Source: Bolinopsis microptera
Lineage: Eukaryota > Ctenophora > Tentaculata > Lobata > Bolinopsidae
Assembly (NCBI RefSeq): GCF_026151205.1
Contig: NC_087084.1
Location: 4,333,538-4,397,537, forward strand
Direction: 5' to 3'
DNA: 64,000 bases
Shown here: positions 10,871 through 22,240 of the stretch, in pieces
Layout of the letters: each line of letters starts with the position of its first letter
Numbering within the stretch: the stretch's first letter is position 1
Position numbers and translations under genes: made by a program
The notes under the pieces: model-generated
Told to the model about the DNA's origin: nothing
The model's input: the letters and a program-made list of their open reading frames with translations, nothing else
Database searches by the model: none

Positions 10871-11490
10871 AAATCGGCCTTTTTGGTATACTTCACTTGA
10901 AATATGATAAAAACAGTTGATTGATATCATGCGGTCGATCACCTTAAAGAAAATACTCTCAGGACCCACAGCCGGGGTTAGGTCCTTCCACCAAAGGAAA
11001 GATATTGATTCCATAAATTTTAATTCAGTTTCTCAGTTTGACAGTTTGTAGACATTGATAATTATTGTAAATGAAGGATCATGATTCATGTGATGATGAA
11101 TCACGTAATGATGGATCACGCTCCTGAACGGTATTGGAAAATGGGCGTACTATTTACCGAATTGCCGAATCGCAATTTTTCTGTGCTGGAATATTTGCTA
11201 AATTAATAATTAATGTACAATCCTTAAATCATACACAATCAACCATCAAAGCATCAAAAATTAAGGTTTCAAAAACATTGACGAATTTTTCAAACATTTT
11301 TTTTAACGCTTCCAGTCTGTAAAAATTAGAATTTAGATTGCATTTTCAAGTTTTGAGGATTTTATTTTTAAACTAAATATAAAGCCTTTTATAGTACTTG
11401 GAAGTTGGAACTTTAAAACTAGTTTGTTGTTTAACTTTTGAAAGTGCAAATTCCCGGTATTTTATGGTGTCGGTGTTTACTGTTTAGCTC

Positions 11491-12089
11491 TGTAAGCCGT
11501 GACCGGGCAAGAGATATGGTCTATAGTAAGAGATTTTCCATTAAATTATTGTACCAGTATAGTAAGGTTCTAAGAAAGAACATATTTTGTAAAGTTGTGT
11601 AAGCAGTGATTAATTGAGATGAATTTAGGGTAATATTGTGTAATATGTAGATAGTGTAATGATTATAATAAGGCGGTCGTGGGGTCCAGTATGTGACGGT
11701 AGTATTTTGGGCATATATTAGTAGTCGACAGTTATTGCAGTTTAAGTGCAGAGAGGTCAGTTTAACATATGTTTGGTCAGTACGAGGTTGAGTTATGGAG
11801 TGTTTACAGAATACTAGTGTTACAATGTTGCGGCTATCGACAGGATAGTTTGAGATTCCCGGGAAATGGTAGATTGTTTAGACTATCAGGGGCGAGAGGA
11901 AAATACGATTAGCCTTTTGAGATAGGGAGTGCCAGTTTACCCGATCGAGAGGGGGGTCATTTTGATACCGGGCAGGTTCTGTAGCTAGAACTTGTTAAGG
12001 TTAGGTCGTTTAGTTAGGTAGATGGTTATAGTGGTAAGTATAATATTGGCGGCCGTAGAATAGTGGAGCATTACGTAGTTACTATTATC
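11491..12089 (+). repeat. 5' LTR-like direct repeat
   Basis: Starts TGTAAGCCGTGACC and matches 18345-18949 almost base for base, the main difference being a 6-bp gap near 11990. Identity stops after TACTATTAT. It contains only one copy of the 107-bp unit that is expanded in the 3' copy. Confidence 0.75.
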
Positions 12090-12171
12090 AGGCTTGGTTG
12101 TGGCCGGGGTCAACAATGGTTGGTCCGACACCAGGGGATGTCTTGACAACACTGGGCTCTGGCAGAGCGAG

Positions 12172-12535
12172 AGTCAGCAATGGTTGACTCAGATAGGTAA
12201 AGCGAGACTAAGAGTAAGAGCCCGGGAGAAATAGTCAGCACTGGTTGACTTAGACAGATAAAGCTAGACTAAGAATAAGAGCCCGGGAGGAATAGTCAGC
12301 AATGGTTGACTCAGATAGATAAGGCTAGACTAAGAGTAAGAGCCTGGGAGGAATAGTCAGCACTGGTTGACTCGGATAGGTAAAGCTAAATTAAGAATAA
12401 GAGCCCGGGAGGAATAGTCAGCACTGGTTGACTTAGACAGATAAGGCTAGACTAAGAGTAAGAGCCCGGGAGGAATAGTCAGCAATGGTTGACTCAGATA
12501 GGTAAAGCTAGATTAAGGGCAGGATTAACGGCAGG
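12172..12535 (+). repeat. 61-bp tandem repeat, about 6 copies
   Basis: Units begin AGTCAGCAMTGGTTGACT and end GCCCGGGAGGAAT, recurring every 61 bp in the leader of the LTR element. Non-coding. Confidence 0.9.
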
Positions 12536-14049
12536 AAGTGTGTTGCGTAATATTTGAGGCAGTATGAATCGGAATAATTAGGAATTTGTTGCATAGTATT
12601 TGAGGCAATATGAGTCTAAGTGACTAAGCGTTTGGTTGAGCAAATATTCGATTATTCATTGTTCAGTTAAATACCTTGGGCACCTTTATTATACCCCTTG
12701 TTTGCATTCTCACCCTATTCGATAGAAGGTCATGGTTGATACCGGACTAGTGTAAGGGACCAGGACCAGTTATGGTTGGGGCCTGGTGAGCACGGATGGA
12801 ACGTGTCGTTAGAGGTTTAGAATCGACAATGGTTGATTCAGGGCGTCTAGATCAGGCACGGTCAAGGCGAGTTGACCGTGCTATCCGTGTTTTAGGTTGC
12901 AGCGCTAGATCGCTGGGCGTTTATGGGCGATACGAGTCTGGTTAATTAGGATTTGAAGTAGAGGTTGTCGAATTATTCATTGGGTTGTTTCATAGTTTAA
13001 TTTTGTTTACCCTTTATTATCCCGCTCGTTTCCATTGTCCAAACCCTTAATTAAATGCAAATAAACTTCGAACCGGGAAGCAAGTGTCCACTGCTATTTT
13101 ATTATAGGATAGTTTGTTTTGTATTTTAATTAAGGTAATGGAGACTATTTAGTATGTGAGAGTGAGACGACAGAGGTCAGGAGTATTTGTTTATATGTAC
13201 GTAAACGTAATATAATACAGTGTTGTCAGTTGCCGTTGCTAGACTAGTGCAGTGCAAGAGCAGTAAATGAATGCTCGGTGAAGTGTAGAGTTTAAATGGT
13301 ATTTTTGGGGTTTCTTTCATCATGGAGGGGAAAGGGGGTTAGATACCGGAGAGGCACAGTTTAGGAGGGGTTATTTTGAGGAGTATATGTCCGTCCGTTG
13401 AGGGATTGGTTCGACAGAGTGTTTGATGAGTTGATTCAAGGATAACCGGGTCTTATTTTAAGTTTAAGACGGCAGACTTGACATCCTTTCAGCCACCAGA
13501 GCCTCAGTGGGAGTGGCTGCCTGCTGAACCGTTCTGTAGTGTGTCGGACTTGTTTTCTTTTTGTAGCGCTACGTATTGTGATATCACGAGAGAGAGCGAG
13601 AGGGGGAGTTTGGAGTGGGCTGGCGAAATTGTGCGACCAACACTTCAAGGATAGAGGTAGAGATAGAGGAAGAGATAGAGGAAGAGATATTATATAAATA
13701 AGACCCAGGTGATGCTAGCATTGGAGGTTGAGGAGAGGTTATTCAGAGAGTGGTGACGTCACTTGTAGGGAATTAGAGCGGTGTATTATTTGAAAACTTG
13801 GAACGTTTTGAAGGGGTTTTGAAATTTGAGGGGTGCCGGGGTATGGTATTATGATGAAAGAAACTAGGACTACTTTTCTGCGAAGAGAGTGTTGAATTGA
13901 CTGTCCGAATATTTGAATATGGGGAACTGACTGAGATTATGTCATGGAGTGACGGTGTGAGACACTGATTTATCAATTAGAGTAAAAACCGAGCAATAGA
14001 GAGCTGATAAGCGAGAGCTTTAATTATTACATTTGACCTGTACACGTCT

Positions 14050-14600
14050 TGCATTTTAATTAGTACATTGTTGAAGAGAGAGACAGTGTTTGTATTTTAA
14101 TTAGTACATTGTTGAAGAGAGAGAGACAGTGTTTGTATTTTAATTAGTACATTGTTGAAGAGAGAGACAGTGTTTGTATTTTAATTAGTACATTGTTGAA
14201 GAGAGAGACAGTGTTTGTATTTTAATTAGTACATTGTTGAAGAGAGAGACAGTGTTTGTATTTTAATTAGTACATTGTTGAAGAGAGAGACAGTGTCTGT
14301 ATTTTAATTAGTACATTGTTGAAGAGAGAGACAGTGTTTGTATTTTAATTAGTACATTGTTGAAGAGAGAGACAGTGTTTGTATTTTAATTAGTACATTG
14401 TTGAAGAGAGAGACAGTGTTTGTATTTTATTTAGTACATTGTTGAAGAGAGAGACAGTGTTTGTATTTTAATTAGTACATTGTTGAAGAGAGAGACAGTG
14501 TTTGTATTTTAATAAGTACATTATTGAAAAGAGAGAGACAGTGTTTGTATTTTAATTAGTACATTGTTGAAGAGAGAGACAGTGTTTGTATTTTATTTTA
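14050..14600 (+). repeat. 41-bp tandem repeat, about 13 copies, just upstream of gag
   Basis: Units of TGTATTTTAATTAGTACATT followed by GTTGAAGAGAGAGACAGTGT repeat every 41 bp (43 in two places) and stop about 40 bp before the gag start codon. Units are contiguous with no unique spacers, so it is not CRISPR-like. Confidence 0.92.
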
Positions 14601-14638
14601 ATACTTTCAACACTACTATATAACAAATAATTTGAATC

Positions 14639-15457
14639 ATGGAAGCGGCACTGAGAGAGGAATTGGCAGAGATAAAGATAGCTAATGAGGTAATGATGAG
14701 AGCGCGGCAGGAGGCTGAGCTAGCAAACGAAGAGTTAAGGACTCAATATGATGAATTGAGGCAGCAGGGAGCACAGCTAAGAAGAGATGGATTCAGAGAG
14801 GGTAAGTTAGAAGCTATGCAGGAGAATGACATTCTGAATGAGACCGAAAAGAGGAGAATCAGAGAAGCGAACAGAGCAGCGGGTAAGAAATACCCATTAA
14901 TGAAACCTCGGTTGTTTGTGCTGGGGAAACACAGCTTTAGAACCTTCCTGAGCGGGCATAAAATATTTGCCAATGCTGCGGACATCTTGGATGAAGACTT
15001 AGTGGACATGATCATGACGTACTTGGACCCCAAGGCACAGAGGAGAGTGGAGACTCTACGATTAACCCGGGACGAGAAGAGAAATGTAGAGGCGAGTTTG
15101 GAGAGGAGGACAGAGATGCTATGTGATGTGCATTCAAAGAATGGGGAGGAACTTTTGTTCCAAATCGAGGAGGATATAGAGATGGATGAGGGAGTGATAA
15201 ACCGAGTGATGGAAGAGAACCGGCCGAGAAGAGACATCGGTGCCTGTTACACCTGTGGACAGCATGGACATTTCGCAAAGGAATGTAGAAATACCCCTAC
15301 TTGTTATGGATGCGGGAGACAGGGTCATATTGTAATGGATTGTACGCAAGGACACGGTGGCCAAGGAGGTCTTCAAAGAGGGCAAGATCCTCTTGTACAG
15401 AAAGCTATGGACGAAAGAAATTTATCATTGGTAGCAGGTAGAAGAACTGATAACTGA
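14639..15457 (+). CDS. Gag-like protein with two CCHC zinc knuckles
   Basis: 272-residue frame beginning 40 bp after the 41-bp repeat array. Residues 1-60 and 115-190 are charged and helical; two knuckles lie near 203-233, CYTCGQHGHFAKEC and CYGCGRQGHIVMDC, both with C-x2-C-x4-H-x4-C spacing. This is a nucleocapsid-type protein expected to bind element RNA. The order is odd: capsid-like gag sequence of a different style follows downstream (15705-16040), so this frame may be an additional or captured gag. The knuckles are intact. Confidence 0.75.
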   Translation: MEAALREELAEIKIANEVMMRARQEAELANEELRTQYDELRQQGAQLRRDGFREGKLEAMQENDILNETEKRRIREANRAAGKKYPLMKPRLFVLGKHSFRTFLSGHKIFANAADILDEDLVDMIMTYLDPKAQRRVETLRLTRDEKRNVEASLERRTEMLCDVHSKNGEELLFQIEEDIEMDEGVINRVMEENRPRRDIGACYTCGQHGHFAKECRNTPTCYGCGRQGHIVMDCTQGHGGQGGLQRGQDPLVQKAMDERNLSLVAGRRTDN

Positions 15458-15463
15458 TAAGAC

Positions 15464-16400
15464 ATGGGAGGAGACCAACCGCCTTTGTCGACAGAGGGGA
15501 TGGATTACTTGAAGGGGATACGTGAAGTCGGCATCTGGGAGTTGGGAACTTCGATAGCAGCTGCTAAGCAGGCTGCAGTGTGTGTCTTGAGAATCCAGGA
15601 TTTCAAGGCAAGAGATTTTGCAACACGCTTAGAGTATATGTATATATACTCAGAGTATATTTCTAGGTATTGATGATCTAGAAAAGTTTGTTAGACCGGA
15701 ACAAATGCAAATGACAGAATATAGCGCTGAGTTCAAGAGACGATTGAACCGGATCGGAGAGTTGTTTAATGACAAGAAAGAAATTTATCATGATGGTATG
15801 TTGACATACAGGTTGTTAACTCAGGCCAACCTGACCAAAGATCAACAGATATTGATCAAAGCTGCAATGGGGACTCAAGAGTTGACAAGTAAAGCAATTA
15901 AGGAAGGTTTGAAGAGGTGTTTCGGTGACGCTGTTTTCTGTCGTAGATCCAGACTGGAGTTAGACACAGTGAAGATTAAGGTAGAACCTGGATCGGATGT
16001 GCATTACCATAGGGGTCAGTTTGATGAAAAAGGATACTGACATCAGTGGTGATAACGGAGAATATACATTCTATCAAGGCTACAATAATTGAGGACAAGG
16101 AGGAAGGAAATCGTTCTCTTCTGGCGGTTATAACAATTACTCCAATGGCAGAGGGAGATCTGGAAATGACAGCAGACCATGGGAAAGAGACAAACAGCTC
16201 AATTCAAAAGAAAGGAATAACTCAGACTACAAAGATGAGTTAAATGCTATCAGTCACAAAACAGGCGATGTAGCAAGATGTTCAATTTGTGATTCGAATA
16301 AGCATTTCCGGGCAGATTGTCAACAAATCCCAATGTTAATGATGTTCGAAAGAAGGATTCGGGCTCAGTGTGTATGTATCAGTCGTGCAGGAATGGTAAA
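15464..16400 (+). pseudogene. Gag capsid-like segment and a third zinc knuckle, broken into several frames
   Basis: Frames at 15464-15673, 15705-16040 and onward together read like one gag: a segment around 15670-15940 with MTEYSAEFKRR, LLTQANLTKD and IKEGLKRCFGD fits the capsid region I recall from metazoan LTR polyproteins, followed by a Gly/Asn/Arg-rich stretch and a knuckle near 16278-16320 (CSICDSNKHFRADC). Stops and frame changes separate the pieces, notably near 15673, 16040 and 16243. Therefore decayed, or sequenced with indels. Confidence 0.65.
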
Positions 16401-16436
16401 GAATCAAACAAAATTGACAATGACTACTGAGAGACA

Positions 16437-17165
16437 GTGCTGTTAGTCAATGAGACATTGAACAAGGTGTTGATTGACACTGGTACAACCAGTAATGTGT
16501 GTGGTGATGTTTGGTTGAACACATTCTTAGAGTCAATGCCTGAAGAGTTGAAGAAAAAGGTCAGCGAAGTCGAGAGAAACTTGAGTTTTTGTTTTGGAGA
16601 CGGACACGCAGTTAAATCTATCAAATGTGTCATGTTACCCGTCAAGTTGTGTAACAGAGATTTCATGTTAGAAACATTTGTGGTTCCAGGAGAATTACCC
16701 TTTTTGTTTTCTAGATGTAGCATGAAGCAACTGGGGGTATCATTAGACATAGAGAATGATCAGATTATGATTGGCGGAGAACGGCAACAACTGAAAGTGA
16801 CCAAATCAGGTCATTATGTGGGAGATATCATGTTATGGGAAAATATGAAATCAGAGAAATATACCATTGAACAAACTGGTAGGGAAGAGAGTGTAAGGAA
16901 AGAGGAGATTGTTGATAGTGATAGTGACAGTGAAGATGAAGTCTGTCCGAATGAATCAGAGGAAGTAAGCAATGAACCATCAGCAGAAGGAGTGGAAGTT
17001 TCGAGTGGAACTGAAACTTCAATAGAAGAATCTGGTAATGTAGAGACCAGTAGTGAACAAGTGAAGTCAGAAAGTGTCGGTGATGAAAATAGAGACACAA
17101 GTGAGCCTGATGAATTTCAGAGTGCTTCTTCCTTTCTTCGTCTGATGAGAATCAAGACTGGGTAG
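16437..17165 (+). CDS. Retroelement aspartic protease
   Basis: 242-residue frame. LIDTGTTSNVCG (around residues 12-23) is the catalytic Asp-Thr-Gly of a retropepsin; the partner pattern FLFSRCSMKQLGVSLDIEND about 85-105 and SGHYVGDI near 123 agree with the protease end I recall in this element family. From about 145 the protein becomes acidic and Ser/Glu-rich without domain. It would process gag. The frame ends in W-coding sequence that continues in another frame at 17162. No RT follows. Confidence 0.75.
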   Translation: MLLVNETLNKVLIDTGTTSNVCGDVWLNTFLESMPEELKKKVSEVERNLSFCFGDGHAVKSIKCVMLPVKLCNRDFMLETFVVPGELPFLFSRCSMKQLGVSLDIENDQIMIGGERQQLKVTKSGHYVGDIMLWENMKSEKYTIEQTGREESVRKEEIVDSDSDSEDEVCPNESEEVSNEPSAEGVEVSSGTETSIEESGNVETSSEQVKSESVGDENRDTSEPDEFQSASSFLRLMRIKTG

Positions 17166-17485
17166 AGGTTGTAGTCAAGAGGAATAAGGTATTAGACTTT
17201 AAGAGTGAGGATGTCATTAGGTATAAGTCAGCAGATCATACCAACGATGTGTGGCAGAGAGCAAGTGTAATTGGACCTGGATGGAAAGAAAATTCTGTAA
17301 GGAAGGAAGACATCAACGTCTGGAACTTGGTGAAAGAACCAGAAGATACAACAATTCAATTGCGTCTCAGTGAGTGTCAAGTGCAGAAAAAATCACATGA
17401 TTCTCTAGACACAGAGTCTAGTATTGATACGGTGATGATACCAAAGGAGAGATATGGTGAGGTGGGATGTGTAATCAGTTTATAA
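17160..17485 (+). pseudogene. Post-protease polyprotein remnant
   Basis: The reading frame entering from 17160 contains WQRASVIGPGWK and NVWNL, similar in spacing to the W-x-RG-x-V-x-x-RAGK ... WxN segment I remember from related LTR polyproteins. That recollection is moderate evidence only. It ends at 17485 with no enzyme domain after it. Confidence 0.4.
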
Positions 17486-17835
17486 TTTTGTGGAGGCACA
17501 GTACGGAGACAAGTACTGATAAAGGGAGACACAGTACGATATATAACAGTCAGAATGAGTCATAAGATTTATATAACAGTAGTTATATCGAAATAACAGT
17601 GCAACATCATTGATCACAAAAAATCAGATAAATCAGAAATTACTTGGAACTGAAAGAACTGTCGATATTGAAATGAAAATTAAAACGAAGTCTTAATAAA
17701 TAACTATCGGAGAGTATCACCCAACAGGGGCGGTGAGGAGAAGATGGTTAACATACCTGGAGTACAAGAAAGACAGTGACACTAAACCCACGGATTGAGA
17801 TGCGTAGTACATCAACTTGTATTCTGAACAGAGAC

Positions 17836-18015
17836 ATCGAACGAGATCCAGAAGAAGATATCTGGAAGGAGAAAAGAGACATGAAACGAGATCCAAAAGA
17901 AGATATCTGGAAGGAGAAAAGAGATATGGAACGAGATCCAGAAGTAGATATCTGGAAGGAGACAAGAGACGTGGAACGGGATCCAGAGGAAAATATTCAG
18001 AACGAGGAGCGGAGA
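17836..18015 (+). repeat. 45-bp coding-type tandem repeat, about 4 copies
   Basis: Units of GAGATCCAGAAGAAGATATC plus TGGAAGGAGAAAAGAGACAT recur every 45 bp, translating to a 15-residue charged repeat (RDPEEDIWKEKRDME type). It lies between the protease remnant and the 3' LTR, in a purine-rich stretch that may include the polypurine tract before 18148. Confidence 0.8.
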
Positions 18016-18147
18016 CCTGGAGCGAGAGCCAGAAGAAGATATGTTGAACAACAAACGGAGACTCGGGACCGGATCCAGATGAGGATGTTCGCAACGAAGA
18101 ATGAGACGGGGATAAGAAGAGACGAAAGAGAAAATGGACAGATAAAG

Positions 18148-18949
18148 TAAGCCGTTAAGTTTGGATATTGTGAAACTTTATTAAATTATTGTACCAGTAT
18201 AGTAGGGTTCTAAGAAAGAACATATTTTGTAAAGTTGTGTAAGCTGTGATCGGGCAAGAGATATGGTCTATAGTAAGAGATTTTCCATTAAATTATTGTA
18301 CCAGTATAGTAAGGTTCTAAGAAAGAACATATTTTGTAAAGTTGTGTAAGCTGTGACCGGGCAAGAGATATGGTCTATAGTAAGAGATTTTCCATTAAAT
18401 TATTGTACCAGTATAGTAAGGTTCTAAGAAAGAACATATTTTGTAAAGTTGTGTAAGCAGTGATTAATTGAGATGAATTTAGGGTAATATTGTGTAATAT
18501 GTAGATAGTGTAATGATTATAATAAGGCGGTCGTGGGGTCCAGTATGTGACGGTAGTATTTTGGGCATATATTAGTAGTCGACAGTTATTGCAGTTTAAG
18601 TGCAGAGAGGTCAGTTTAACATATGTTTGGTCAGTACGAGGTTGAGTTATGGAGTGTTTACAGAATACTAGTGTTACAATGTTGCGGCTATCGACAGGAT
18701 AGTTTGAGATTCCCGGGAAATGGTAGATTGTTTAGACTATCAGGGGCGAGAGGAAAATACGATTAGCCTTTTGAGATAGGGAGTGCCAGTTTACCCGATC
18801 GAGAGGGGGGTCATTTTGATACCGGGCAGGTTCTGTAGGCGTAGCTAGAACCTGTTAAGGTTAGGTCGTTTAGTTAGGTAGATGGTTATAGTGGTAAGTA
18901 TAATATTGGCGGCCGTAGAATAGTGGAGCATTACGTAGTTACTATTATA
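18148..18949 (+). repeat. 3' LTR-like repeat with 107-bp internal expansion
   Basis: Begins GTAAGCCGT after a purine-rich stretch (GAAGAGACGAAAGAGAAAATGG) and then matches the 5' copy, but the first part is repeated at a 107-bp period (units near 18180, 18287, 18394). A 6-bp insertion near 18838 also distinguishes it. The different copy number means the two LTRs have diverged since insertion or were never identical. Confidence 0.7.
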
Positions 18950-19815
18950 GTATAAATAATATAAATAATTAAAATTGTACTTGTGTCTGGAGGACATATT
19001 GATATTATTACTTTATTAATGCCTTGATATGATCACGTTGCCAATAAATTGTTTGTGAAAATGGTATTCAAGATAGCATTTAACTTTATTTGTAGCTAGT
19101 GCTCTCCTGAACTTATATACAAATTTTCATCAAATTAATGGCTGATCATATCAGTGCAGTTATAATTAGTAATTACCCCCCGGCTCCCCGCGGACCAAAC
19201 TTTAAGTTCCCCGGCCCCCTTGCCCTATGCTAGTTGCGTCAGCCAGCAACCAAAACGCGCGCCGAGTTGGACTCGATCGTATGTCGACGGTCTTATTCTT
19301 AATATTTGAAACAATTATTTTACGATTATCACCCGTTAAGCATTTGCTTACCTGGGGACCTCAGGCTATTATATTTATGTTCATAATCATAGAGATTCGG
19401 CGGAATGACAGGCTGACTGACGCAGTGACGCGGCCCATGCCCAGTAAGCATTTGCCAGACCCTCCACCCCTTCACTTAATAGTAATACTGATCCCTCCAA
19501 CATCCCGTGAACCAACGCAGCAAGGGGTTTTGTAACACTAACGGCCGGTGGAGGCCGGCGCGGAGGGGTCACGCCTGGCCGCCAATTCGTGACGCTACCA
19601 AAAATACCTAAATTTGGCTCTACAGTCTACCCTCCCAACCAATTACCATTCAGCTTTTAACAGTTGATCGTCAACAAAGTTCGGTTCACCGACACCGTAC
19701 CATGCAAAGTACTTATTGAGTAATACCATAAATATTTAAAAAGTTAGCAAAATGTTATTGTTAATGTTAATGAATTTTATTTGAAACAAAAATGTTTGCC
19801 AAAATTCACGAGCCA
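18950..19815. other. Interval with two dispersed-repeat fragments, no gene
   Basis: 19093-19150 resembles the repeat at 60375-60430 (GTAGCTAGTGSTCTC then GAACT..TATA..AATTTTCATCAA). 19240-19345 resembles 34940-35020 (GCGCGCCG..TTGGACTCG ... TACGAKTATCACCCG). Otherwise I see no gene. Confidence 0.5.
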
Positions 19816-19961
19816 CAAGGAGACAAAGTGCAGAAAAACTGCTGCTGTTGCGCGAGCGCCATTTGCAGCAGTTTGAAAATTGAGTTAGCAGCAATCAGCA
19901 TGAGCAGTCAGCAGCAGTTAGCAGCAGTCAGCAGCAGTTTCTTTGCACTTTAGTCTCCCTG
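19816..19961. mobile_element. MITE-like palindromic element
   Basis: About 30-bp terminal inverted repeats: left AAGGAGACAAAGTGCAGAAA, right (reverse complement) AGGGAGACTAAAGTGCAAAG, both running into ACTGCTGCTG. The interior is a run of CAGCAG/AGTCAGCAG units. No target duplication seen. Confidence 0.6.
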
Positions 19962-20999
19962 TACGTGGAGCGTGCTAAAATTATATTAATTTACACTCGA
20001 ACTTCGAAATTTTTCTAAAAGAGCTCCTGACAGTTGGCGTTGCACTTGCAGCCAACTTGAATAGATGTACGCTGATTTCAAATCGCCCCACATCAACATG
20101 ATAATTGATAATGATGAAGGGTTACGTTAAAATGCTCCCTGGAGAGATATCGACGAAAACATTGTCTCCATCACGTGAATATGATATAGATACAGCCATA
20201 TAATTATAACTATGTAAGATTTTAGCAAATGCTTCAGTCTATAGGGATTAGGGTCGTAGTATATATTATACTAGTATAATAGTAGCGTAACGAAAGGCCC
20301 CACTTACACCTTCATTGTGGGGGGGGGGGGTAGGGACATCTTATAATTCAGAGAACTCCCAGTAGTATGTAAGTTGTGAAGGCCCGCCATCAAGTGGCAC
20401 CCAGCCACTCACAGCACGCCCCCAGGTCACGTGACAGCACGTCACGTGACAGATCACATGTCATGTAACCACGTGACAAGCTCGTCAATCAAATGTCAAG
20501 GTCACGTGACAAGATAATTGACCAATGAGGAGCCAGAACGTCATGACGAATCAATCAATAATCCCGACTAAAGGATCTAAAGTCTGATTAAACGGTTGCC
20601 AAGCAGGTTCCTGTCACTTGATTACCGGTCACGTGTTTAGCTTAAGCATCATGTGACATGAATGTTATTTGAACCTCGAGATCACATGACAGGAGTCACT
20701 TGATTACCCGTCAGAACGTCATGATGAATGAATCAATAATCCTGTCTAAAGGATCTAAAGTCTGATTAAACGGTTACCAAGCAGGCTCCTGTCACTTGAT
20801 TACCGGTCAAATGATTCTTCACGATTTACCCCGGTCCAGTCACCACTCCAAATAAACAGAGGGTGACATAACGAAATGTGGTGTAGGGTTACCATCGCTC
20901 GACCTCCTGGAAATTACAAGTCTTATCATCAATTTTCTGACATTTAAGCAATAGCTACAGTATCTGAACCACATTTTCACCCTTTAAGATATAACAACT

Positions 21000-21090
21000 G
21001 TTAGGTAGCCTAGTGGTTAGAGCATTCGCCTTCTGCACAAAAGGTTCAGGGCGAATCGAACCCCATTGTCACCCTGCAGTCTAGGGGGTA
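21000..21090 (+). repeat. tRNA-derived SINE-like unit, left arm copy
   Basis: GGTAGCCTAGTGGTTAGAGC resembles a pol III A box and the following segment a tRNA body, with a degenerate B box (GGGCGAATCGAACCCC) about 40 bp further. Further copies lie at 28455-28540 and 31560-31648 on the other strand. Not a functional tRNA: the arms do not fold well. Confidence 0.55.
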
Positions 21091-21393
21091 GCAAAGGCTC
21101 CATACCATTGACTATTATTAACTACTAAATTTGCGTGTTATAAATTTGGTGAATTTCAAGAGACGAATAAAACTACCGTTTAATTGATATTTTTTTTTGT
21201 TATCACCATAATCATAAATTGAAATCATCAAGAGTAAGATTGGGTACATAAATCATTGTATAACAGTTGCAAGTTCCACCAACTACTTATTCAGATAAAG
21301 TTTGAGAATCTTATCGACAATAGTTGTGTTTTCGTTCATCAGTTTGTTTACATCAGATAGACTTGTAGTGTTGATAACTGCATCCAATAGAGC

Positions 21394-21972
21394 TCATTCT
21401 TCCAAACTTAAAATACCTGTTATGTCTTTTCCGTTGTCAATGAAACGCTGCTTCAAGTCCACAAACAATTCGGTTTTCATCATGTATGAGAATAACATGT
21501 CAAAACATTTATCTTGCTCTTTACACAATTTACTTTGTAACAGGACGTCTATAGATTTAAGTAATTTCGATATCTTTTTCTTGTTTGGTTGTTTGATTGG
21601 TACACCTTTCCGCTTGCCTATGTGTTGCCAGTCAGTATCAGATTCTAACACTTTAGCACTATATTCTTTGTTGGAGTCATCATCGCTACTTGTTACACCA
21701 CTAAATTCATCATCACCACTACCTGGTACATCAGAGTTAGAACCACCTTGCTGAGATTCTTCAGAAACTATTGTATCAGCATCTGAACATACAGAATAAG
21801 GACCCTCCATTTTGACATCAGTCGCATCTGAGTTAGCTTTTGACAGTGGCTGTAGAATTGCAGAACTTTCATCTGACTCTCGGTTCTCTCGATGATACCT
21901 ACTAATGTGTGAGGACAGACTATATTTATTGGCAAAATACTTGTCACAGAATGAGCAGGTTACAGAATTCAT
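21394..21972 (-). pseudogene. C2H2 zinc-finger ORF, left-arm copy with premature stop
   Basis: Identical in layout to the 229-codon ORF at 27567-28256, but codon 193 is TGA (21394-21396) where the other arm has CGA, a CpG-type transition. The following 37 codons are still present and open in frame down to about 21283. The zinc finger and acidic region are intact. Confidence 0.8.
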
Positions 21973-22020
21973 AACTGCAGTACAAACGTTTTATAATGCT
22001 ATGCAACAACCATTATATAG

Positions 22021-22240
22021 CAATAATCGCATAAAATTGCAAATAATCGCAAAATAATCGCATATAATAGCATATAATAGCATATAATCGCATATAATCG
22101 CATATAATCGCATATAATAGCATATAATAGCATATAATCACATTTAATCACATATATAATCACGTATATTATCTCTTAAAATCACATTTTGTTATTTATA
22201 CTCGCAAATAATTGCATATAATTGCACATAATCGCATATA
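22021..22240. repeat. 10-bp periodic AT-rich array (GCATATAATM units)
   Basis: Tandem GCATATAATC / GCATATAATA units at a 10-bp period. More blocks of the same unit occur at 22771-22862, 23563-23610, 23780-24075, 25141-25250, 25675-25970, 26665-26770 and 27297-27520, in both arms and in the loop. Short Met/Leu/Tyr/Ile-rich frames over them are by-products. Confidence 0.9.

Larger units (their letters stand above)
11491..18949 (+). mobile_element. LTR retroelement with gag and protease, lacking RT and integrase
   Basis: Two direct repeats of about 600 and 800 bp (11491-12089 and 18148-18949) bracket plus-strand gag-like zinc-knuckle frames and an aspartic protease frame. Between the protease and the 3' repeat there is under 1 kb and no RT, RNase H or integrase motif. 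The gag middle and protease resemble a metazoan LTR family I recall from cnidarians and molluscs, but I cannot assign it to Gypsy or Copia without RT. An unusually long leader (2.5 kb) full of tandem repeats precedes gag. No convincing target duplication was found. Read as an internally deleted, non-autonomous or dead copy. Confidence 0.75.

Noticed and set aside
14050-14600. Regular 41-bp repeat resembling a CRISPR array
   Set aside because: Units are contiguous with no unique spacers, and the context is a eukaryotic retroelement.
21302-21754. 150-codon frame antisense to the zinc-finger ORF (also 27785-28237)
   Set aside because: Shadow of the finger ORF; it covers the same codons with no independent signature.
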